DNA from: a virus
Length of the DNA: 30,790 bases
Reading direction: 5' to 3' (one strand)
Virus record (IMG/VR): IMGVR_UViG_3300012209_000019
Span: 1 to 30,790 of that record
Below the pieces are notes generated by a model. It made no database searches and had not been told where the DNA came from. It saw only the letters and a program-made list of their open reading frames with translations. A program made the translations under genes and the position numbers. Shown here in pieces: positions 5,722 to 13,351 of the stretch. Within the stretch, counting starts at the first letter, position 1; each line of letters starts with the position of its first letter.

Positions 5722-5961
5722 ATGGCAATGCCGTCCGTCATCCGCGGCCGTCTCGGCGCCTTGATCAAGGCGTACGCGGGGGTCGATGCGTTCGCCGCGC
5801 TCGTGGGAGTGTGGCCACACACGGTGTGGCGCTGGGGCACCGGCCGCACTTCCCCCGAGCAGGCGAAACGCGAACTAATGAACGAGCTCGCGAGGGATAA
5901 GCACCTCGCGTTGCCGTTTCCTGATGCCGCCAAAACGAAACGACGTGGTTTGAAAGGGTGA
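5722..5961 (+). CDS. Small helix-turn-helix regulator (Cro/XRE-like)
   Basis: Residues 20-45 of this 79-aa protein read as a helix-turn-helix: a VDAFAALVGV first helix and turn, then WPHTVWRWGTGRTSP as recognition helix and following loop. This is close to the usual A-x-x-[LI]-G-[VI]-x-x-x-T-[VI]-x-R-W-x-x-G pattern of XRE proteins. Helices follow (PEQAKRELMNEL) and the tail is basic. It is the only clear DNA-binding regulator seen in the window and is the prime candidate to bind the TGACACCTTG array at 3150-3250. That link is inference; the HTH call rests on the motif. Confidence 0.78.
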   Translation: MAMPSVIRGRLGALIKAYAGVDAFAALVGVWPHTVWRWGTGRTSPEQAKRELMNELARDKHLALPFPDAAKTKRRGLKG

Positions 5962-5967
5962 ATCGCA

Positions 5968-6261
5968 ATGACCGATGAAGAATTGAAAGCACGCACCGAC
6001 GATGCGCGCACGGCGTTGGCTCGTACGCTCGTGGGACACATTCGGCGATTGGATGACAATGCGTCGATCACGATCCTTGCGCGCGCGTTCGGAGCAATCG
6101 CCGATGCGTCATCGAACGCCTCCACTGAATTGGCGAAAGGCCCTCGTGGAGATCGAGAAAGTCGTGCGCGATTGGCAAGGCATGCCCACAATCGCCCAAG
6201 TGCAAACGATCTATCAGTGCCTTGCGCGCTTGGACGCGATCCGTGGCCGAGCGCTCTCTAA
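5968..6261 (+). CDS. Hypothetical protein, possibly frameshifted or overlapping
   Basis: The frame gives 97 aa. An AAAGGG Shine-Dalgarno precedes the ATG. Residues 1-52 look like a genuine acidic helical protein, but the following 45 residues are Arg/His/Pro-rich like a shadow frame. Meanwhile another frame from 6104 to 6271 reads as good protein. Either two genes overlap by about 158 nt, or one gene of about 100 aa is split by a +1 shift near 6110-6130, whether natural, a mutation or a sequencing error. The function is unknown. Confidence 0.5.
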   Translation: MTDEELKARTDDARTALARTLVGHIRRLDDNASITILARAFGAIADASSNASTELAKGPRGDRESRARLARHAHNRPSANDLSVPCALGRDPWPSAL

Positions 6262-6271
6262 AGCCGGGTGA
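6104..6271 (+). CDS. Small hypothetical protein in the alternative frame
   Basis: This is a 55-residue product starting MRHRTPPLNWRK and ending RALSKAG, with a regular helical pattern (ALVEIEKVVRDW, then TIAQVQTIYQCLARL). GGAG at 6091-6094 is well spaced from the ATG at 6104, so it may be translated on its own. Alternatively it is the C-terminal half of the gene starting at 5968, reached by a +1 frameshift. Composition favours this frame as the real coding frame between about 6115 and 6260. The function is unknown. Confidence 0.55.
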   Translation: MRHRTPPLNWRKALVEIEKVVRDWQGMPTIAQVQTIYQCLARLDAIRGRALSKAG

Positions 6272-6506
6272 CGTTGGCTTCGTGCCACGCTATCCGCCCC
6301 TCGACCTCTCGCCGTTCGAAGCACGCCTAAAGGAACGGCGAGAGGCCGCCACGGGGATCATGAATCCCGCCACGCGCGAAGTGGTGGAATCAGACACCGA
6401 GATGATGCGGCGCCTTTTGTTGGAGGTGAAAAACCTCCGCTTGGGAAACGCCGCGCTCAAGACCGTGATCGATTCGATGCAGCTCTATAGGAGGCCGCCA
6501 ACGTGA
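6243..6506 (+). CDS. Hypothetical coiled-coil protein
   Basis: This protein has 87 aa from a GTG at 6243; GTG 6282 is an alternative start that would remove the overlap with the preceding gene. The N-terminus is Pro-rich (RYPPLDLSPF), and the remainder is helical with Leu-rich heptads (MMRRLLLEVKNLRLGNAALK). It ends with a GTGA overlap into the next gene. No domain is recognised. The start is the weakest part of the call, as neither GTG has a strong Shine-Dalgarno. Confidence 0.6.
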   Translation: MAERSLKPGDVGFVPRYPPLDLSPFEARLKERREAATGIMNPATREVVESDTEMMRRLLLEVKNLRLGNAALKTVIDSMQLYRRPPT

Positions 6507-6982
6507 CTCATTACAAGTCGATGATCGAAACCGAATGGCTCGGGCAATGGGACTTGCCCGGGGACCGCGATATCGTCGTTACGATCGATAGCGTGGATCG
6601 ATACAACCCCGAGCGACGGAAAAAGAAGCGTGACCCGGTCACCGGACAAATGGTCGATGAGCGCAACAAGCGGATCGCGATCGGTTTCCGCAACAAGCGA
6701 AAGAAGTGGCTCGCCGGGCCGGTGACGCAAGCCGTGATCGCGAAGATGTACGGCAACAATGTGGAGGGGTGGATCGGCAAACAGATCGCGCTGTACGTGG
6801 ACGCCGAGGTGACAATGGGGCGCGAGAAGACGGGTGGCATACGCGTTCGCCCCGCGGCCCCACGCGGCAAAAAAGACGAGGCCGATCCGCTGGACGTCGA
6901 TCCGCCGCAAGAAAAGATCGATCAGCTCGAACGAGCACGTGGCGACGTCGCGGGCTCGGGCCGTGAGCCGGGGGACGACTGA
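6503..6982 (+). CDS. Putative DNA-metabolism partner of the downstream exonuclease
   Basis: This 159-aa protein starts at the GTG at 6503 behind a full AGGAGG (6489-6494). The central region (residues 20-105) looks beta-rich with conserved-looking W-x-G-P-V, a Tyr-Gly, and G-W-I-G-K-x-I-x-L-Y-V. This pattern resembles small phage proteins often encoded next to recombination nucleases and thought to have an OB-like fold. The last 50 residues are charged and disordered, like the acidic tails of single-strand-binding proteins. Single-strand DNA binding is inference from this pattern and from the adjacent nuclease. Confidence 0.65.
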   Translation: MTHYKSMIETEWLGQWDLPGDRDIVVTIDSVDRYNPERRKKKRDPVTGQMVDERNKRIAIGFRNKRKKWLAGPVTQAVIAKMYGNNVEGWIGKQIALYVDAEVTMGREKTGGIRVRPAAPRGKKDEADPLDVDPPQEKIDQLERARGDVAGSGREPGDD

Positions 6983-7740
6983 TGCGCAACAAGGACGGCA
7001 CCATCCACTTTTCCGATCTCAAGTGCATGGCGGTAACGCCGGCCCACTACAAGCACGCTTGCGCCACGCCGCGCACTCCCACGCGGCCGATGCTCGTGGG
7101 CACCGTGGTCGATCGCGCGCTCACCGGTGGCAAGCCGCTCCCGCTTTGGGAGGGGCAACGAAAGGGCAACGATTGGAAAGCTTTTGAAGCGGCCCACTCG
7201 GGCGAAGACATCGTGACGCGCGCCGAATACGACGACGCGATCCCGATGGTCGACGCGGTCCGAAAGAACCCGCTCGCCATGCGCTTTCTCACCGGCCGGC
7301 CCCAAGTGGGCATGACGTGGGAAGTGATGGGGATGAAGTGCTCCACGCGCGGGATCGACGTCGTGGGGGACGGGTGGATTAGCGATCTCAAGGCGAGCAT
7401 GACGGCCAAGCCGGGGTTGCTCGAGTGGCACGCGCAAAGGCAACTCTGGCACGCGCAACTCGCCTGGTACGAGGAAGGCGCGCGCCAATGCGGGATCAAG
7501 GTGCACGAGGGGCTTTACCTCGTGGTGATCGAGAGCAAGCCACCGCACCCGAGCACGGTGTTCAAGCTCTCGGCCGGCGCTCTCGAAGCCGGCCGACGAT
7601 GCGTGAGGAAGTGGCTTGAGGATCTCCGCGCGTGCGAGCAGGCCGATTATTGGCCGGGCTACACCGACGCGATCCAAGACTTCGATATTCAGGAATCGAT
7701 CGAGCTCGAAGGGCTCGGGGAAGATGCGGACGACGAATGA
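6982..7740 (+). CDS. PD-(D/E)XK exonuclease (RecE/Cas4-like)
   Basis: In this 252-aa protein the catalytic core is readable: E114 in MTWE, D126 in RGIDVV, then D135-L-K137 in WISDLKAS, the D...(D/E)xK signature of RecE/lambda-Exo/Cas4-type nucleases. A Q/W/Y helix follows (RQLWHAQLAWY, about 153-163). It also has an N-terminal G-T-V-V-D-R-A-L segment where related enzymes have G-x-x-x-H. Such enzymes usually digest double-stranded DNA ends in phage recombination with a single-strand annealing protein. The start overlaps the previous stop (TGATG). No Beta/RecT/Erf annealing protein is seen, so the partner is unclear. Confidence 0.8.
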   Translation: MRNKDGTIHFSDLKCMAVTPAHYKHACATPRTPTRPMLVGTVVDRALTGGKPLPLWEGQRKGNDWKAFEAAHSGEDIVTRAEYDDAIPMVDAVRKNPLAMRFLTGRPQVGMTWEVMGMKCSTRGIDVVGDGWISDLKASMTAKPGLLEWHAQRQLWHAQLAWYEEGARQCGIKVHEGLYLVVIESKPPHPSTVFKLSAGALEAGRRCVRKWLEDLRACEQADYWPGYTDAIQDFDIQESIELEGLGEDADDE

Positions 7741-8228
7741 AGATCACGATCGACGTAGAAGACATCACGAGCGCCGAGGCCGAGAGCCGCGTCTATGACA
7801 TCGTCTCGGCGCGCATCACCGAGATGATCCACGACAACATCGGGCACAAGCTCACCGAACAGGCGAAGCAAGAGATCGACAAGGCCGCTCTCGTTCTGAT
7901 CTATGAGCGGATCAACGCCGAGCTAGGCCGCGTGATCGCCGAGGGGTGGACTCCCACGACGGTATACGGCGAGCGGAAAGGGGTCCCCGTCACATTGAAA
8001 GAGCGCATCTCGCAAGCGCTCACCGAAAAGACGCGCGACAATGGGAGCGCCTACGGCTCGCCCGAATTCACCGTGATCGATCGCGCGATGCGGACGGCGA
8101 TCGCTCAAACGCTCGACCGCGAATTCGCCGAGGAGATCAAGGCCGCTAAGGCGCAATTCAAGGCGGCCCTCGACAACGAGATGGGGCGGCGTCTCGCCGA
8201 TGCGGTCAAAGCGGCGTTCATTCGATGA
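7737..8228 (+). CDS. Hypothetical helical protein
   Basis: This 163-aa protein starts at the ATG at 7737 (ATGA overlap with the nuclease gene). Apart from a beta-hairpin-like stretch (TTVYGERKGVPVTL, about 75-90), it is almost all helix, rich in Ala, Glu, Lys and Ile, and could oligomerise. No nucleotide-binding or catalytic motif is seen. Its place directly after the nuclease and two genes before the terminase would suit either a recombination accessory protein or a packaging component. No function is assigned. Confidence 0.72.
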   Translation: MKITIDVEDITSAEAESRVYDIVSARITEMIHDNIGHKLTEQAKQEIDKAALVLIYERINAELGRVIAEGWTPTTVYGERKGVPVTLKERISQALTEKTRDNGSAYGSPEFTVIDRAMRTAIAQTLDREFAEEIKAAKAQFKAALDNEMGRRLADAVKAAFIR

Positions 8229-8578
8229 GCCGCCACCTCGGCGTTTTGCTGACCGAGCTCACCGAGCCCTTTCGTCCAGGCTTTCACATGGACGGAGGGT
8301 GCGACGATCGCGAGAGCGAGATCGATGAGGCGCTTGAGCATATCGAACAGGCCGAAACACTCGTGCACCGCATCGCCACAATGATCCGCACGATTGCGGA
8401 TCTCAAGGTTCGCCTCGATCGCTCCACTCCGCGCGTGCGGCAACTGGAGGACGCGTTGCGCAAGATCGCGAAACATCCTCACCCCGGCGAGATGGCGAGC
8501 GATGGCCCCGGCTTTCGCTCGCTCAACGAGATGCGCGGGATCGCGGCCGAGGCGCTAGAGGAAGAGATCCCGTTTTAG
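8225..8578 (+). CDS. Hypothetical coiled-coil protein upstream of large terminase
   Basis: This 117-aa protein starts at the ATG at 8225 (ATGA overlap). Residues 30-85 form a long Glu/Arg/Leu helix with coiled-coil character, and the C-terminus is short and acidic (EALEEEIPF). Its slot immediately before terL is where many phages encode the small terminase, but no N-terminal helix-turn-helix is evident, so that assignment is weak. No other small-terminase candidate is recognisable. Confidence 0.7.
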   Translation: MSRHLGVLLTELTEPFRPGFHMDGGCDDRESEIDEALEHIEQAETLVHRIATMIRTIADLKVRLDRSTPRVRQLEDALRKIAKHPHPGEMASDGPGFRSLNEMRGIAAEALEEEIPF

Positions 8579-8593
8579 TGTAACCTGCACGCG

Positions 8594-10099
8594 ATGGGAC
8601 TCGATCGCCGGCCTAACGAAGCACCCCGAAACGATCTCGAAGGACTCTCACTTCGAGCCTATATCCCGCGCGTCTCGCCCCATCTTCAAGACCCGTTTCA
8701 CCTCTCGCCCCTCACCGACGTGCTCGAGAGAGCACCCGGTGAGGGGCTTCGTGTTGTGGTCGCGTGCCCCGTGCAGCACGGCAAGACCACGTGCGTGATC
8801 CACGCCGTGCCGTGGTGGCTGAAGAAAAACCCGCGGCTCAAGATTATTTACGCGACGTACGGCGCGAAGTTTTCGCAAAAGCAAAGCCGCACGATGCGGC
8901 GCATTGCGATGGACTCGGGCATTCGCATATCGGCCGATCACAACACGATCGAGGAGTGGCAAACCGAGGAAGGGGGCTTTCTCTTCGCCACGTCGGTGGA
9001 CGGGCCGGGCACGGGGTACGGCGCGGATATCGCGGTGATCGACGATCCTTTCAAAAACAGGGAGGACGCGGAGTCGCCCGAGTATCGCGACAAGGCCGAT
9101 GAGTGGATGCGCGACGTCATCCTCACGCGTCTCGCGCCGCACGCGTCGGTCTTCGTGATCGCCTCGCGATGGCACGATGACGATCTCTCGGGCCGGCGAC
9201 TGAAGGACGGCTACGCGCACGTCCACTTGCGCGCGATCGATGAGCTCGGCCGGCCGCTCGCCCCGCACATGGGACGCGATCTCACGTTCCTCGCCGAAGC
9301 TCGGAAAGCGGTCAAAGAATACGGGTGGTGGAGCCTCTTCCAAGGCGAGCCGAAGCCCCGCGGCGGCTCGATCTTCCGGGCTCCGAAGTATTACGTGACG
9401 CTTCCCGATCGCCCCCTTCGCATCGCGATCGGGTGTGACGCTCAGTACGTCGAGGGCCGCGACAATGACGACGCGGTGGCGGTGGTGCTCGCCGAGGAGA
9501 TCGCGCCGGTCGATGGGCCGAAGCTTCACCGGCCGAATTCGAATCAGGTATTCGAGGACCGCGGGGGCGCTCGGGTGATTCAACTCGCTCCGGCGATCGC
9601 GAGGGCCGCCGCGCTCATCAAAGAACGCGAGGAAGCACTTCGATCGATTCGCGGTCGGTGGAACAATTCGAGCGGCCTGCTCAAGTACGTGGTCGATGTG
9701 CGGCGAACGAACGAGGGGATCGTCGCGGTCGAGGAGATGTTTCGGCAAGTCGTCACTGACTATCCCGGCGTCCCCCTCGGCTCGTACGTGGCCGGCCCCG
9801 AGCTCGGGATCCTGCAACTCTTCGCCACGCGCGGGCTCAACATCATGCCCATGCCGGCGAAGTGGAATAAGCGCGTGCGTGCCGTCCCCACCGCCGATGA
9901 GTGGAACAACGATGAGATCCTTGTGCAGCAAGGCGCCGAGTGGGAGCCGGTCTTTTCCAAGATCGTCGTCAACTTCACGGGGCGCGACGGGGATCGAGAC
10001 GACGACGTCGACGGCTTGGTGAGCGCGCGCGACCTATTGCGAAGCGGCTCGATCGCCTTGCCGGGGAGCGGATTTACGGCGGGGAGGCGCTGCATGTAG
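8594..10099 (+). CDS. terL: Terminase large subunit
   Basis: This 501-aa protein is the ATP-driven DNA packaging motor and headful or site-specific nuclease. The ATPase domain has a Walker A-like CPVQHGKTT (residues 58-66), Walker B ADIAVIDDP (144-152) and the coupling motif VIASRWHDDDLSGR (188-201). WWSLFQGEPKPRGG (245-258) is the typical linker before the RNase H-like nuclease domain. There, IAIGCDAQY (D282) and GRDNDD (D290-D293) supply acidic metal ligands, with a final acidic cluster near DGDRDDDVDG. The start has no strong Shine-Dalgarno. Length and motifs are normal for the family. It acts with the portal encoded next. Confidence 0.95.
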   Translation: MGLDRRPNEAPRNDLEGLSLRAYIPRVSPHLQDPFHLSPLTDVLERAPGEGLRVVVACPVQHGKTTCVIHAVPWWLKKNPRLKIIYATYGAKFSQKQSRTMRRIAMDSGIRISADHNTIEEWQTEEGGFLFATSVDGPGTGYGADIAVIDDPFKNREDAESPEYRDKADEWMRDVILTRLAPHASVFVIASRWHDDDLSGRRLKDGYAHVHLRAIDELGRPLAPHMGRDLTFLAEARKAVKEYGWWSLFQGEPKPRGGSIFRAPKYYVTLPDRPLRIAIGCDAQYVEGRDNDDAVAVVLAEEIAPVDGPKLHRPNSNQVFEDRGGARVIQLAPAIARAAALIKEREEALRSIRGRWNNSSGLLKYVVDVRRTNEGIVAVEEMFRQVVTDYPGVPLGSYVAGPELGILQLFATRGLNIMPMPAKWNKRVRAVPTADEWNNDEILVQQGAEWEPVFSKIVVNFTGRDGDRDDDVDGLVSARDLLRSGSIALPGSGFTAGRRCM

Positions 10100-10157
10100 G
10101 TGCACGCCTGTACACTGCACGCTTGCGCACTGAGCGGCTTGCGGGTAGCTGTTCAGT

Positions 10158-11564
10158 GTGGCGGCACGCGAGAGCTTCGGATCGGGCGAGCTGCACGTGC
10201 CTCGGGCCGTGCGAAGTGCCGAACCTCGCCCCGCGCTCGTGGACTCGTACGGCCGGCCGCTCAGCGCCGGCCTTGACGACGCGTACAAGCTCCCGCGCGA
10301 TCCGCTCGCCGCGCTCTCGAACGCTCAGATCGAGCGGAACGCGTTCACCGTCTTTCGCGACATCCCCGTCTCGACCCTCACCGGGTGGAATATCGATCTG
10401 ATTCGCTCGGCGCTCGTGCAGCACCAAGACGGCAACTTCCAAGCGAGCTCGCAACTTCTCGATTCGATCACCGGTGACGATCGCGTGCAAGCCACGATGG
10501 GCTCGCGCAACGCTGGCCTATTCGGCGCGCCGTTCAAGCACGCGGCGGCCGGTGACGATAAGCGGTCGATGGCGGCTCACGGGGCGTGGACGAAGGCGTG
10601 GCGCGCATGCGGCACCAAGGCCGTCCTCGATGAGATGCAGCAATGGACGGTGGGGATGGGGTGGGCGCTCGCCGAGATCCTTTGGGATACGACGGTGACG
10701 CCTTGGCAACCCTACCTAAAGCCGTGGCACCCCCAATTCGTTTACTACCGCAAAGATATTCGCAAGTACGTGGTGAGCACGATCGACGGCTTGGTCGAGG
10801 TGACTCCCGGTGATGGGAAGTGGTTCCTTCACGCGCCGCACGGTGCCTATCGCGGGTGGATGAGCGGGGCCGTTCGAGCCCTCGCGCAACCGTGGTTCAT
10901 TCGCCAATTGGCTTGGCGTGACTGGGCTCGTTACTCGGAACGCCACGGGCTCCCGATGCTCAAGGCCAAGGTTCCCGCCGTTGCTGACATTGCGATGAAA
11001 AAGCAATTCACCGACGCGATGAATCAGCTTGGCCAAGAGACCACGGTGATGCTCCCCCAGATGATCGACGGGACGGGCTTCGACGTGACCATGCTCGAAG
11101 CCACCGATCGATCGTGGGAGTCGTTCCCCGCGCTCATCGATCGATGCGACATGGCGATCGTCCTCACGATCAACTGGCAAAACCTCACAACCGAGGTGAA
11201 AGAGGGATCGTTTGCGGCGGCTCGCGTGCACGGGGACGTGCGCCAAGCGGCTTTGCAATTCGATAATGAGTCACTGAGCGAGAGCATATACACGCAGCTC
11301 GCTCGGCCTTACGCGCTCTACAACTTCGGCGATCCCGAGCTCGCCTCGCGAAGCGCGTGGGACATCACGCCGCCCGAGGACAACAAGGCGAACGCGGGAG
11401 TCTTCCAAGCCTTCGCCACCGCGGTGCGCGATCTCCGGCAAGGCGGATACGAGCTCGATCCGTTGGCCCTCGCGAAGCTCGCGCAAAAGTTTGGTATCCG
11501 GCTCGAGGACGGCACCCTCAAGGCCGCGCCACCGGTGGCAACGGGGCTCGGGGGTGCAGCATGA
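10158..11564 (+). CDS. Portal protein (DUF935, Mu gp29-like)
   Basis: This 468-aa protein forms the dodecameric ring at the capsid vertex through which DNA passes. Recognisable features are the early PLS...LDDAYKLPRDP and DIPVSTLTGWNIDLI region; repeated DSITGDDRVQATMGSR; the aromatic region ILWDTTVTPW...PWHPQFVYY; and the C-terminal IYTQLARPYALYNFG, all typical of DUF935 portals. The GTG at 10158 follows a 58-bp non-coding gap after terL. The stop overlaps the protease start (ATGA). No MuF (Mu gp30) homologue follows it, unlike Mu. Confidence 0.92.
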   Translation: MAARESFGSGELHVPRAVRSAEPRPALVDSYGRPLSAGLDDAYKLPRDPLAALSNAQIERNAFTVFRDIPVSTLTGWNIDLIRSALVQHQDGNFQASSQLLDSITGDDRVQATMGSRNAGLFGAPFKHAAAGDDKRSMAAHGAWTKAWRACGTKAVLDEMQQWTVGMGWALAEILWDTTVTPWQPYLKPWHPQFVYYRKDIRKYVVSTIDGLVEVTPGDGKWFLHAPHGAYRGWMSGAVRALAQPWFIRQLAWRDWARYSERHGLPMLKAKVPAVADIAMKKQFTDAMNQLGQETTVMLPQMIDGTGFDVTMLEATDRSWESFPALIDRCDMAIVLTINWQNLTTEVKEGSFAAARVHGDVRQAALQFDNESLSESIYTQLARPYALYNFGDPELASRSAWDITPPEDNKANAGVFQAFATAVRDLRQGGYELDPLALAKLAQKFGIRLEDGTLKAAPPVATGLGGAA

Positions 11565-13276
11565 AGACCAGGCGAGAGCGGCCGGCGAGCGCGGTGTTTT
11601 GCGGAGCGGGAGCCGAGGGGCGTTTCGCGCGCGATCGCCTTATGCTCATCGACCCCTCTGCGATCGGTGCGTACTACGACACGGCCGACGATGACGACGA
11701 CGACAATCCCGACTCGAACGTCGAGCCGAATTCCAGGATCGCCGTCATCGATATAAAGGGGCCTCTCGAGCATCATCGCGGGTGGTGGTGGGACTCCTAC
11801 GATTCGATCGTCGACCGCGTGGCTAACTCGCTCGCATGTGAAGAGGTGGGCGCGCTCATTCTTCGCATGGACTCGCCGGGGGGCGACGTCTCGGGATGCT
11901 TCGAGACGGTGAAGACGATCCAAGCGATGCGCGAGGAGTGCGGCAAGCCGATCATCGCGTACGTGAACGAGGCCGCGTATTCGGCGGCGTACGCGCTCGC
12001 GTGTGCGGCCGATGAGATTTACCTACCCAAGAGCGGCGGCGTGGGTTCGATCGGCGTGATCGCGACGCTATGCGATCGCACCGCGCTCAATAAAAAGTTG
12101 GGGCTTCGTGTCGAGGTGATCAAGAGCGGCGCGCTCAAGGCCGACGGTCACCCCGATGTGCCGCTTAGCGATGACGTAATCAATCGCATGCAAGGGCGAG
12201 TGAACGCACTCGCCGGGCAATTCTTCGATCTCGTGAGCGGCTCCCGAGGCTTGAGCACGAAAAAGATCGCCTCGTTTCAAGCGGGCACATTCTTGGGCAA
12301 TAGCGCCGTGAAGAGTGGGCTCGCCGATGGCGTGATGAGCTTCGCGGATGTCGTCGACAGCGCGCAAGCCCTCATCGAAGAAACGGCGAACGGTAACCAG
12401 GAACCCCCCAAGGGAGATCAGGCAATGAAATTGATCGCGCTCACGAAAAAGGTCCGCGAGGCGCGTGCCTCGTTCAACGCTGCCAAGTCTCCCGCCGAGC
12501 GTGAGAAGACGCGCCACCTGCTCGCGAAAGCAGAACGCGCACTCGCCGCGGCGAAGGGGCGCGTCGAAGGCAAGACGGTGAAAAAGGAGAAGTACGAAAA
12601 GGTCGAGGAGACCGACGACGACGAAGACGCCGAGGAAGCGGACGACGAAGCGGCCGATGAGGACGCCGAGGAAGCCGACGATGATGGTGACGACGACAGC
12701 GGCGATGACGACGAAGGCGATGATGATGCCGACGCGGATGAGGATGCCGACGAAGACGCCGAGGAAGCGGACGACGACGGCGAAGATGACGGCAAAACCA
12801 AGAAGAGCAAGGCGCTCGCACTCGTTCGCGAGATGACGGGGACGTCGAACCTCAGTCAGGCGAAAGGAGTGTTTCAAGCGATGAAAGCGTCACACGAGAA
12901 AGTCTCGAAGCTCGAAGCCAAGGTGAACAAGCTCGATCGCGATAGCCGCCGAGCTCGGGTCGAACAAATGATCTCGACTGGTCTCCAGTCGCGCAAGATC
13001 ACCCCCGGTCAGGTCGAGTGGGCACGCGAGACGGGGATGAAGAGCCCCGCGCAGCTCCGCGGCTTCCTCAAGACGGCCGTTCCTCACGAGGCGGTGGCGA
13101 GCGAAGTTTCGCAAGGTCGCTTGCGTGACGGAAGCGGCGCGGTCACCGGCCCCACCAACGCGCTCGGGCTCTCGGCCGACGAAGTGAAGATCGCCACCGC
13201 GATGGGTGTGCCGCTCAAAGACTTCGCCGCTCAGAAGGCCACGAACGGCTCGGGGCAATCCGGCCTCACGCACTGA
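11561..13276 (+). CDS. S49-family prohead protease fused to scaffold
   Basis: The N-terminal 270 residues of this 571-aa protein form a SppA/S49-type serine protease: MDSPGGDVSG (103-112) shapes the oxyanion region, S141 in AAYSAAY is the likely nucleophile and K193 in SGALKADG the likely general base. GGVGSIGV (159-166) is also typical. From about residue 289 begins a scaffold-like part: a basic helix, an acidic tract (349-410, 45 of 62 residues D or E), a helical segment and a C-terminal domain. In Mu-type heads the protease cleaves the scaffold and itself during maturation. The ATG at 11561 overlaps the portal stop. The frame is open far upstream inside the portal gene, but that extension is shadow. 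Confidence 0.93.
   Translation: MKTRRERPASAVFCGAGAEGRFARDRLMLIDPSAIGAYYDTADDDDDDNPDSNVEPNSRIAVIDIKGPLEHHRGWWWDSYDSIVDRVANSLACEEVGALILRMDSPGGDVSGCFETVKTIQAMREECGKPIIAYVNEAAYSAAYALACAADEIYLPKSGGVGSIGVIATLCDRTALNKKLGLRVEVIKSGALKADGHPDVPLSDDVINRMQGRVNALAGQFFDLVSGSRGLSTKKIASFQAGTFLGNSAVKSGLADGVMSFADVVDSAQALIEETANGNQEPPKGDQAMKLIALTKKVREARASFNAAKSPAEREKTRHLLAKAERALAAAKGRVEGKTVKKEKYEKVEETDDDEDAEEADDEAADEDAEEADDDGDDDSGDDDEGDDDADADEDADEDAEEADDDGEDDGKTKKSKALALVREMTGTSNLSQAKGVFQAMKASHEKVSKLEAKVNKLDRDSRRARVEQMISTGLQSRKITPGQVEWARETGMKSPAQLRGFLKTAVPHEAVASEVSQGRLRDGSGAVTGPTNALGLSADEVKIATAMGVPLKDFAAQKATNGSGQSGLTH
12425..13276 (+). CDS. Nested scaffold protein (internal start in protease gene)
   Basis: ATG 12425 (Met289 of the protease) lies 8 nt after an AAGGGAG Shine-Dalgarno at 12410-12416, so an independent 283-aa product beginning MKLIALTKKVREAR is likely. 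It holds a basic helix, the long Asp/Glu tract, coiled-coil-like SHEKVSKLEAKVNKLDRD and a globular-looking C-terminus. In phages with this layout (lambda C/Nu3, Mu I/Z), the internally started product is the abundant scaffold on which the capsid assembles before proteolysis. The internal signal is seen; the role is inferred from layout. Confidence 0.8.
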   Translation: MKLIALTKKVREARASFNAAKSPAEREKTRHLLAKAERALAAAKGRVEGKTVKKEKYEKVEETDDDEDAEEADDEAADEDAEEADDDGDDDSGDDDEGDDDADADEDADEDAEEADDDGEDDGKTKKSKALALVREMTGTSNLSQAKGVFQAMKASHEKVSKLEAKVNKLDRDSRRARVEQMISTGLQSRKITPGQVEWARETGMKSPAQLRGFLKTAVPHEAVASEVSQGRLRDGSGAVTGPTNALGLSADEVKIATAMGVPLKDFAAQKATNGSGQSGLTH

Positions 13277-13351
13277 CGGAACGAGCGGGAAGCCGCCACC
13301 CGCACCGATCCATCCACAAGCTCCACCCCTCTCTTTTGGAAGGCCACGCCA

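Noticed and set aside
8648-9931. Minus-strand ORF (427 codons) inside the terminase gene
   Set aside because: It is antisense to terL with clear motifs; the product is Arg/His-rich with no recognisable fold.
10100-10157. 58-bp gap between terL and portal as a promoter
   Set aside because: No convincing -35/-10 pair was found; a weak ACACTG/CAGTGT inverted match has a long loop and is likely chance.
11357-11560. Upstream extension of the protease frame into the portal gene
   Set aside because: Arg/Gly-rich shadow of the portal; ATG 11561 has the ATGA coupling and precedes the recognisable domain.
12605-12790. GAC/GAT-rich repeats as a microsatellite or CRISPR-like array
   Set aside because: They are in-frame Asp/Glu codons of the scaffold's acidic tract, with irregular units and no spacers.
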